Assembly (NCBI GenBank): GCA_025403435.1
Contig: CM046353.1
Location: 16,136,258-16,200,257, forward strand
From: Artocarpus heterophyllus
Lineage: Eukaryota; Streptophyta; Magnoliopsida; Rosales; Moraceae
Length of the DNA stretch: 64,000 nt
Direction of reading: 5' to 3'
Positions within the stretch are counted from its first letter, which is position 1. Each line of letters begins with the position of its first letter. Under the pieces are notes generated by a model that worked only from the letters and a program-made list of their open reading frames with translations, was not told where the DNA came from and ran no database searches. The translations under genes were made by a program, and so were the position numbers. Below are positions 55,342-64,000 of the stretch, in pieces.

Positions 55342-56952
55342 TGTTAGACATGTATGCTCTAAGGAGTAAAAATGTAATACGTTTTTGGAGACATTTTTAT
55401 CAATAAAGAATTTATTCATTTATAAATATACCAAATATTGTCCTCTTTACGTTCATATTTGTTGAATGTATGATAAGCAAACAGTAGTCTGAGACTATCA
55501 GTCTAAGCCTTAAGAGTTGGGCATATGATGGGATGATTATGCGGTAGACACGATTCTTAAGGTGATGGTCTAAAACATATGATCCGCAATCGAGGGAATA
55601 AAGTTGGGCACTTTATTCATGTAAAGATTGTTATGTTGTCTATATCCCTTTTGGGAGATGGTTTGTCTTGGCCATCGGAGTTGGACTCCGTGAATAGAAA
55701 CATTGGCACGTTGTCATAGGTGACGATGTGTTGGATCGGGACATAAAGTGAATTGATTTGGATTAATAATTCTGTCTTGGCAAATCGATTCACTTTAGAC
55801 AATCATTTGTATTGTATCTTAATCCTGAGATGAATAATGGGCCCGTTGTCTCGACTTATGTCTTTTGATGTACCAATGGGTGACTCCCACATCTCTATAG
55901 TGGCATGCATGCCGGTACATTGGAGGCATGACTCTTGATAGCGTAGACTTGTTATTCATAGATATGGAATCCATAGCTCCTCTTTAGGAGTAATGATATC
56001 CTCTTATATGCGTTGTCCTGTAATTGGAAAACTGGAGCGCTCAACCATTTGGATACATAGGTGTAACCGAATGGTATACTATCTTTGGATGGTAAGTTTT
56101 CTAATGGTGAGACAATGGAACGTAAGATAAAAATAATCAGGAAGGTAAGACAGAACTTGTCCTTAAGCCAATTATGGATTATCATATGGGGATGCAATAC
56201 ACTCTGATATGTCATGGAGACTTAGCTACACGAGCTTCGTAATTCTATAAAGTTCGAGAGTGCAGCTCCAAGCTTTTAGTGGAGTAGCGTTGGAGTTGAT
56301 AATTGTGAACTGAGACTTTATCCTTTAGAATCTCGGGTGGAAAATAAAAGATTCGCGGAGATTTTTTCTCGGCAGTTCGGCCTGCCTATCAGAAAGTTCG
56401 GCTGCCTATCACACAGTTCGACATGCCGACCGCGACAGTTAAGATTACGCGTTTTTCACGCGTATCTTATCAGATATTGATCCGAACTTGATTCTGTTTC
56501 GATTTTTGAGACCTAATCTGATATGGACTGACCCCAAGGACCAATAGGTATAAAAAGGGAGTGAGTCTAATGATTTACTCAGATCAATTTGAGAGATTAA
56601 GAGTGATACTCTTCTAGTGAGCATCTGAAAACTCCCTGAGAGCTTTTGTTCACAAATCACGAACACTAGCTTTGGGTTCTCTCTATTGGTTGGAAGGAGA
56701 GTCACCGGTGGAAGAGCTGTACGTGTGAGCCCACACTCACTCCGGTTGTGGATAGAGAATAGCAAAGAAGACCAGTTGGTTGAGGCTTTTCTGGAACGTT
56801 ACTTCTCTACACAGGTCGCGGAGGTTCTTCGGCACACTGAGGTTAGTAAGATCTGTTTAATTTATACATATAACATGTCAAACTTGTGTTTTGGAAAATA
56901 CTCTGATGAAAAAAAATTTTAAAAAATTCCGCTGCGCACTTTGTTTCCAACA
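55342..56952 (+). repeat. Copia right LTR with a 405-bp internal deletion
   Basis: 1611 bp. Colinear with the left LTR except that sequence equivalent to about 48636-49040 is missing (junction GTGAA|CTGAGAC at 56305-56310), plus a smaller loss of one motif unit near 56400. Elsewhere only scattered single-base differences are seen. Confidence 0.93.
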
Positions 56953-58978
56953 ATTATCGGAGATTCGTATAAGATTTCTCCAAGATAGCAGCCCCACTCA
57001 CGAACTTGACTCGCAAGGGAAAGAAGTATGAATGGACGGATGCATGTGAAAAGAGTTTTCAAGAACTGAAGAAAAGACTAACGACGGCTCCAGTGTTGGC
57101 AATTCCTGAAGGTAATGATGGGTTTGTTATTTATAGTGATGCATCCAAGATGAGCCTCGGAGCTGTATTGATGCAGAATGAAAAGGTGATTGCTTATGCT
57201 TCAAGACAACTAAAGGATTATGAAAAGAACTATCCTACTCATGACCTCGAGTTAGTAGCAGTCATTTTTGCGTTGAAGATATGAAGACACTATTTGTATG
57301 GGGTCCAATGTAAGATCTTCACTGATCATCAAAGTCTAAAGTACTTCTTCACACAAAAAGACCTGAACATGAGACAACGAAGATGGCTAGAGTTGGTGAA
57401 GGATTATGATTGTGAAATCCTTTATCATCCTGGTAAAGCTAACCGAGTAGCTGATGCTCTAAGTAGGAAGTTAGTTACCACGTTGATGTCAATGCAAGCA
57501 ATGTCTCCACCTTTAAGGAAGGAAATTCTAGACTTCGGTTTAGAACTTATAGCAGGCCAGCTATCAGCACTCTCTCTTGCTCCGATGATGTATGATGAAA
57601 TTCAGAGTAAGCAAGATGATGACGTAAGCCTTGCAAGGATCAAGCATGAAATAAAAGAAGGAAAATGTCAAGAGTTTCGTATTGCGGATGACGGAACTAT
57701 GATCTCAAGGACCGTTTATGTGTTCCCAATATTGATGATTTAAGGGTAAAGATTTTGGCAGAAACTCATGACACTCCTTACTCTATTCATCCAGTGCAAC
57801 AAAAATGTATAATGATCTAAAAGGTAACTTCTGGTGGTTTGGAATAAAACGTGATGTTGCAAAGTATGTGAAGAAATGTATGACATGTCAACAAGTAAAG
57901 GCTGAACACTAGAGACCTGGTGGCGAACTGTAGTCTATCCAAATATCGGAATGGAAATGGGAGGAAATAGTAATGGATTTCATTACCGGTTTGCCCAGAA
58001 CTATGAATGGCTATGATGCAATTTGGGTAGTTGTGGATCGGTTGACGAAAATGGCTCATTTCATTCCTATCGAGATCACTTACTCTATGGAACGGTTAGC
58101 GGAACTCTATGTTAAGAAGATTGTACGACTTCATGGGATTCCCAAGTCAATTATTTCAGATCGTGATGGCAGATTCACATCTAAGTTTTGGAAGAGTGTA
58201 CAGACTGCAATAGGAACTAGGCTTCATTTCAGTACGGCTTTTCATCCTCAGACTGACGGCCAAACAGAGAGGACAAACTTGATTCTAGAAGATATGCTAC
58301 GAGCATGTTCTCTCGATTTTAAGACCAGCTGGTGTAAAATGTTACGAAGCTGTATGGGCACCATATGAAGCACTGTATGGGCAAAAATGCAGGTCGCCTA
58401 TATGTTGGCACGAAGCTGGTGAAAAGAAGTTGATGGAAAGCATAGATGCTGAAAGAACCGACTTTGCGAATGAAACTTCTGAGATGATAAAGATGATAAG
58501 AAGAAGAATAGAGACCGCTCAAAGCCGTCAGAAGAGTTATGCTGACAAAAGAAGAAGACCTTTACGGCGAATATGTGTTTTTGAAAGTTGCACCCATGAA
58601 AGGGGTTATGAGGTTTGGGAAGAAAAGCAAGTTAAGCCCAAGATTTATCGGTCCTTATGAAGTTGTTAAACGAATAGGCAAAGTAGCTTATCAGCTGAAG
58701 TTGTCTTCTGAAATGTTCACAATGCACGATGTATTTCATGTCTCCATGCTCAAAAAGTATGTTCCGGACCCTACGCATGTGATTGAGCCACAAGTGATCG
58801 AGATACGAGAAGACTTAAGTTATGAAGAAAAGCCAATGAAGATACTCGATCGAAAAACCAAGACTTTGAGGAATAAAGAAATTCCATTGGTCAAGGTGTT
58901 ATGGCGAATCAGGAAGTTGAAGAAGCTACATGGGAACGTGAAGATGACATGAAAGCTATGTATCCACATTTATTCTAA
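56953..58978 (+). pseudogene. RT thumb, RNase H, integrase and chromodomain of the second copy in complex 3, 3' part
   Basis: It continues the frame cut by the copia element: YRRFV, an in-frame stop, then DFSKIAAPL. RNase H is split by a stop at 57282-57284 ([25 protein letters not shown]). The integrase zinc finger is out of frame at 57710-57970. The integrase core 57973-58368 keeps the D/D/E motifs (MDFITGLP, ISDRDGRF, TDGQTERTN), then loses codons at about 58340. A C-terminus/chromodomain segment (58539-58952) breaks by frameshift at 58908, before the last chromodomain residues. Confidence 0.9.
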
Positions 58979-59014
58979 GTTTCGAGGACGAAACTTTTAT
59001 AAGGTGGGGAGAAT

Positions 59015-62000
59015 TGTAACACCCGCCTATTTTATGTAACGAACCACGTTAAGTTAGTAACATTGTTAAGGAATTTTATTAATAAATTACATTATATGAT
59101 ATGATATACGATGTGAATGTTACTAACTTTTTATGTTAAGTTTTATGACAGGTGACGACTGCATGAAATCGTTGTGCTCAAGTGTTCATGATTATGTTCA
59201 TGATTATTTTAATGTATGTTTATTTATGATGCAATGATATATGAATGTTTTAATGTATGGCATTTATGGACAATTCGGCAGGTCGAACTTTTAAGATCGG
59301 CAGGCCGAAATGTCTGCCCGAGATCGACAGGCCGAAGAAACCCATCGGTAGGCCGAACTTGGTGGAACCGGCAGGCCGAAGGAAAAAATCGGTAGGCCGA
59401 ACACGGCTGACAAGCAGTCAGCAGAAATCTCTCCAAAATTATGGCTGAGTTAATTGTATTAATTGGATGATTTAATGTGATTAATTGGCATAATAATGGA
59501 ATGATTTTATCGGTTAAGGAAATAAGGGGTTTGACTTTGCATTGATTTGTATTATTTTAAGTTGTTTCCTATTTTTAGAGGGTAAATTATGGTAAGATTG
59601 ATAGTTTGTTTTGCTTCCTCTTTTCTCTCCTTCCTCCATGCCTCTTGCCTCTCTAAACAGTCAGAAATTTCTGACTTAATGAAGAGTAATGACTCTTCTT
59701 TATGTACATTACGCTAAAAAAAAAAAATTAACGCTCTTTCCTTAGATATTCACTCCTCTCTCATTCATTTCTGAGACGTTCTTTCATTCTCTTTTCTTCT
59801 CTTCTTCTCCACAAAATTTCATCCTTCATCCTTTCAAAAATTCTCTGCAAGTATTGAAAGAAAAAGTTATATTTCGTTAGTGAAATTCAAGAATTTTGAG
59901 AAGAAACTTCAAGGTATGAATTCGGTTTTTTGAAAAGAAATTCTTCTCCTCAATTCGTCTACAATATCTTTCTATAGGTATTGTGTTTTGTCTCGAATTT
60001 TTAAATGTGATGTTATGCATATATTATATGGTGTTTTTTTCTAATTTCATGTCATTTGAGTGTTCTATATAAAAAAAATGAATATTTCTATATTCTACTC
60101 TTCACAGTAAATATTACTGTTTAACCTGGATGCATGAAAAATGTAATGATTATTCAAGAGGCAAATGAATGATGTTTTCATGAAAAGTTGTTAAGAATAT
60201 GCATATGTATGAGTATGTATGATGAATGTATTTTAGGTTAGGAAATTTTTATGAGATTACAATGAGAAAACTGTTTTAATAATGCTATTTCTAGATTTTT
60301 GTTTATGAAATGTTATATATATATATATATATATTTAAATGATTTTATGATAATGAAATAATTCTATGCATGAAAATAAGATGTTTGTATGAATTATTAA
60401 ATTAAAGTATATGTGTTTTGAATTATTAGAAAACGTTTTTTTTTTTTAAAAAAAAAGATTTTCATGATTGTAATGTATGGTTTGTTTTGTTTTACATGTT
60501 TAAGGTAATTTTATGCTTTGAGAAAAGTTATGATAACATGTTTATAAAATGATAAAATTATGTTTCGCAATGATGATTATGTGATATGTTTGTAAAATGT
60601 GATGAATGTATACATGAATATTATATGAATGAATGTTATGTGAATTGATATTTCATGACATGTATTAATGTTATTGTATCTTTAAATGGATAAATGGCAT
60701 GAACACTCAAGGAACGAGCACTACGAGACCGCGGCGTTGTCACCAAATCACGTTAAGGTTAAGTAAGCTAGCGTTAAAGTAAGTACATTCTCACCTGCAA
60801 CATGACACGTTTTTACAAGATTTGATGTTATGTTTATAATGATATTCATGATGGTTTTATGGATATTTTCCTTAAGAAATTTTATGAAAGACTTTCATGA
60901 TTTTAAGTTATGCATGATGATTATGGCATGTTTCAAAGTATGAAAATTATGTATATATGTATCACCTAATAAGTGTTGCATACCCAATGTTATGAAATGA
61001 TATGTTATGATGTCATGTTTGGTTTGGGATTAGCTACCCTTCTCCTTTCATGACGGCGCGCCTATGATGATGTTTATGGTGCAACACTTGGGCCCTTAAG
61101 ATAAAAATGGAATAAGTTTTAAAATGGTCAACATAATGAAAGATATGTTTCTATGAAATTGTGCTTAAGGCACTTTTATGATATGATGACAATGATGATG
61201 ATGATGTTTATGAAATGTTTTGAATTGTGAGAATTATATGTACTTACTAAGCATTAGCTTAATCATGTTTTATGTCATGTTGCAGATAAGGGTAAGAAAA
61301 TCATGGACTAGGCGGAGGACATAGAAAGGCGTGTGAGTATTATGCACGATGAATTGTAACTGGAAGCACGCCAAGAAGAACGCTCTTATGTTTTTTTTTA
61401 ATTAAGTTATATATTTTGAACATATATTTTTATGTTAAGTTTTAAGAATACTTATATTATGGTTTTATAAGTTATTTTATCATTTTTTAATGAATTATGA
61501 ACTTTCGTTGTATTTTAGGAAAAGTTAATTTGTTTTAAAATTTAAGTTTTCTCAAAGGTTTTGTCTCGGTCAGCTTACCGAACATTCTTGGTCGGCCTGT
61601 CGAAGTCCCAAGTTCGGCCTGCCGATCACGTTTTTGGCTTGCTGAACATGGATGAGTTTTTGGTCTGTATTGCAAAGCCTTTGCCGGCCTGCCGGTTGAG
61701 GGAACTTCGACCTGCCGATCATGTTCGGCCTGCCGAAGTCCCAAGTTTGGCCTGCCGAACTGTGGGAGTACATGAACTTTAAATGATGAGATAATTAAGG
61801 AGATTTGATGTGATGTTTTGTTAAGTCCTGATTTTTTTTACAACTTGATAAACCTATATTATTAACTAAGTTCATGATTAATTTAAGTATAATTGAATAA
61901 ATTATGATATGGAATAAGTTAAACAATGTTAAGTTTTAAGAAAAAAATTTTGGAGGTATGAATGGATCCTGGTTAAGTATGTTTAAGTACTTTTGAAATC

Positions 62001-62105
62001 AATAGTACCGTTTAAGTTTGATATTATTTATACGTTTAAAGTTTAAGTAAGTACGAATGTATGAATGTAACGACATCTGTGACGTCCGAATTAAGGGGTG
62101 TTTCA
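59015..62105 (+). repeat. LTR D of complex 3 (3' LTR)
   Basis: 3091 bp, paired with LTR A. There are six forward CGGCAGGCCGAA-like words (59273-59406) and about eight reverse ones (61566-61763). The intron-like module runs 60779-61285. A short (TA)n tract lies near 60316. It ends GGGGTGTTTCA, followed by the target duplication ATTAC. Confidence 0.93.
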
Positions 62106-62340
62106 ATTACATCATATAAACTCATGGGGATTACAATCAAATCACTTTTCAAGGTCTCATCCCCAATCTTTATTTTACAAGCTTTACATATACAGTTCAT
62201 ACACACCTGCCCCAAGGGTTCGGCTATAACTAAGGGTTCATCAAACTCTTCTATCTCTAATCCCAAGGCACGTACAAAAGAGCTTGAAATGAGAGAATGA
62301 GTGGCACCAGTATCGAATAAAACATGAGCTATAGACTAGG
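62106..62340 (-). pseudogene. Protease segment of Ty3 element 2, part 2
   Basis: On the minus strand it reads CICKACKIKIGDETLKSDLI and MSLYDVI, then stops at the insertion site; the motif is completed by LGMNW at 34059 and below. It matches 18240-18480 of element 1. It is cut on the other side by the copia LTR at 62341. Confidence 0.88.
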
Positions 62341-64000
62341 TGTTAGACATGTATGCTCTAAGGAGTAAAAATGTAATACGTTTTTGGAGACATTTTTATC
62401 AATAAAGAATTTATTCATTTATATATAGCAAATATTGTCCTCTTTACGTTCATATTTGTTGAATGTATGATAAGCAAACAGTAGTCTGAGACTATCAGTC
62501 TAAACCTTAAGAGTTGGGCATATGATGGGATGATTATGCGGTAGACACGACTCTTAAGGTGATGGTCTAAAATATATGATCCGCAATCGAGAGAATAAAG
62601 TTGGGCGCTTTATTCATGTAAAGATTGTTATGTTGTCTATATCCCTTTTGGGAGATGGTTTGTCTTGGCCATCGGAGTTGGACTCCGTGAATAGAAACAT
62701 TGGCGCATTGTCATAGGTGACGATGTGTTGGATCGGGACATAAAGTGAATTGATTTGGATTAATAATTCTGTCTTGTCAAATCAATTCACTTTAGACAAT
62801 CATTTGTATTGTATCTTAATCCTGAGATGAATAATGGGCCCGTTGTCTCGACTTGTGTCTTTTGATGTACCAATGGGTGACTCCCACATCTCTATAGTGG
62901 CATGCATGCCGGTACGTTGGAGGCATGACTCTTGGTAGCGTAGACTTGTTATTCATAGATATGGAATCCATAGCTCCTCTTTAGGAGTAATGATATCCTC
63001 TTATATGCGTTGTCCTGTAATTGGAAAACTGGAGCGCTCAACCATTTGGATACATAGGTGTAACCGAATGGTATACTATCTTTAGATGGTAAGTTTTCTA
63101 ATGGTGAGACAATGGAACGTAAGATAAAAATAATCGGGAAGGTAAGACAGAACTTGTCCTTAAGCCGATTATGGATGATCATATGGGGATGCGATACACT
63201 ATGATATGTCATGGAGACTTAGCTACACGAGCTTCGTAATTCTATAAAGTTCGAGAGTGCAGCTCCAAGCTTTTAGTGGAGTAGCGTTGGAGTTGATAAT
63301 TGTGAAATGTATATCTGGGATATTGGGTTTCATAATTATCATGAGCTTGAACTTTATAGGTCCATTTTGGTCCCCTTTGCTAGCTCACAAAATCCTGTAA
63401 CGACACGGCGTGCTTTTCCAATAATTGGTGACTTATGTCGGATTTATCAGATTGGTTTAAAATTTATAAGAATCAAATAATTCATGTCTGTTTATCGGTT
63501 GAATTAATTATGTAAGAAATTAGTTCAAGATGAACTTGTTGAATTATGGCGTTCGGATAATTCTTGTCTGTTTATCGGTTGTTTTAATTTTGGACAATTA
63601 GAACAAGATAAACTTGTAGAATTATTGTGAATTGATTTATTTTCTTAGAGATTATCTTGATAAAGTTTGTTTTGATCAGATATCTTTTCTATTGGGCTAT
63701 TTGAATCAAACTGAGACTTTATCCTTTAGAATCTCGGGTGGAAAATAAAAGATTCGCGGAGATTTTTTCTCGGCAGTTCGGCCTGCCGATCAGAAAGTTC
63801 GGCCTGCCGAACTGGCCAGTTCGGCCTGCCTATCTCACAGTTCGGCATGCCGACCGCGACAGCTAAGATTACGCGTTTTTCACGCGTATCTTATCAGATA
63901 TGATCCGAACTTGATTCTGTTTCGATTTTTGAGACCTAATCTGATATGGACTGACCCCAAGGACCAATAGGTATAAAAAGGGAGTGAGTCTAATGATTAC
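62341..64000 (+). repeat. Third copia LTR, cut by the window edge
   Basis: It starts TGTTAGACATG and is nearly identical to 47666-49330, including the 405-bp segment deleted from the LTR at 55342. It keeps the CCAAT/TATA promoter (TATA 63972-63979) and the motif cluster (63771-63855). The five bases before it are CTAGG, the candidate target duplication. Whether it is a solo LTR or the start of a full element cannot be seen here. Confidence 0.92.

Larger units (their letters stand above)
47666..56952 (+). mobile_element. Ty1/copia LTR retrotransposon inserted in complex 3
   Basis: The element is 9.3 kb, with a perfect target duplication ATTAT (47661-47665 and 56953-56957), TG...CA ends and an initiator-Met primer site. 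Pol order is protease-integrase-RT-RNase H, which defines Ty1/copia. Its LTRs are nearly identical apart from a 405-bp deletion in the right one, so the insertion is younger than its Ty3 host. The internal part has one frameshift, two in-frame stops and a lost integrase catalytic residue. I do not assign a clade with confidence. Confidence 0.95.
34060..62105 (+). mobile_element. Tekay-like Ty3/gypsy complex 3 (LTR-int-LTR-int-LTR), inserted in element 2
   Basis: The outer LTRs at 34060-37100 and 59015-62105 are closely similar and flanked by a perfect target duplication ATTAC (34055-34059 and 62106-62110). The 28 kb between holds a gag stub, a truncated LTR, a nearly full gag-pol, a middle LTR (43025-45957) of a diverged subtype, a SINE-like filler, a second gag-pol remnant and a nested copia element. 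The target duplication falls in the Ile codon of the DVILGM protease motif of element 2. The outer pair with its duplication defines the original insertion; the middle part needs later insertion or unequal recombination. Confidence 0.9.
28742..64000 (-). mobile_element. Ty3/gypsy LTR retrotransposon 2 (same family as element 1), outer layer of the nest, truncated by the window
   Basis: The left (3') LTR is at 28742-30888. The internal domain runs 30889-34059 and resumes at 62106-62340, with later insertions between and after. It matches element 1 domain by domain on the minus strand, including the purine tract and the ACTCTCCACCCCTAAAAG junction. The other LTR, gag and the primer site lie outside the window or beyond the copia LTR at 62341. 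The right boundary given here is only the window edge. Confidence 0.85.

Overview
The window is nuclear DNA from a plant, most likely a eudicot. It is AT-rich and intron-bearing, and most of it is decayed or nested LTR retrotransposons. I see one ordinary host gene, a five-exon gene on the + strand (7367-12846) for a chloroplast WCRKC-type thioredoxin-like protein of about 200 residues. I cannot name the species from the sequence.

Layout. 1-7100 is intergenic and holds a broken minus-strand transposon-type gene (2373-4683) and a small hAT-like MITE (about 5473-5627). 7100-12846 is the thioredoxin gene. Its 3.4-kb intron 2 carries a minus-strand remnant that looks like an endogenous pararetrovirus (RNase H end, C-terminal tail, stop codon, then a TATA-bearing non-coding region) plus an inverted second copy of part of that region. 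Its intron 3 carries a TRIM-like miniature element. A minus-strand Ty3/gypsy element (12896-22123, target duplication TGAAA) sits 44 bp after the stop codon. 22129-28741 is AT-rich spacer with MITE-like repeats, one of them a 590-bp near-perfect hairpin.

From 28742 to the window end is one nest. Layer 1 is a second minus-strand Ty3/gypsy element of the same family as the one at 12896 (5'-most base on the + strand 28742, other end beyond the window). Layer 2 is a plus-strand Tekay-like chromovirus complex (34060-62105, target duplication ATTAC) inserted in the protease motif of layer 1. Layer 2 is a chain: LTR, gag stub, truncated LTR, nearly full gag-pol, LTR, SINE-like filler, gag-pol remnant, LTR. 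Layer 3 is a Ty1/copia element (47666-56952, target duplication ATTAT) inside the reverse transcriptase/RNase H part of that last remnant. A further LTR of the same copia family starts at 62341 in the remaining piece of layer 1 and runs off the end.

None of the retroelements has an unbroken full gag-pol. The best pieces are the inner chromovirus integrase (41933-42988, DD35E intact) and the copia reverse transcriptase/RNase H (53408-55327). The copia integrase has lost its catalytic glutamate.

The most striking unexplained signal is a 14-bp dyad, TTCGGC-AG-GCCGAA, in degenerate clusters inside the LTRs of the minus Ty3 family, the plus Tekay-like family and the copia family, and again in the copia leader. 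These families are otherwise unrelated in sequence. In the Tekay-like LTR the clusters near the two ends are in opposite orientation. A second signal is four evenly placed CCCCTAGG palindromic boxes in the copia leader between the primer-binding site and gag.
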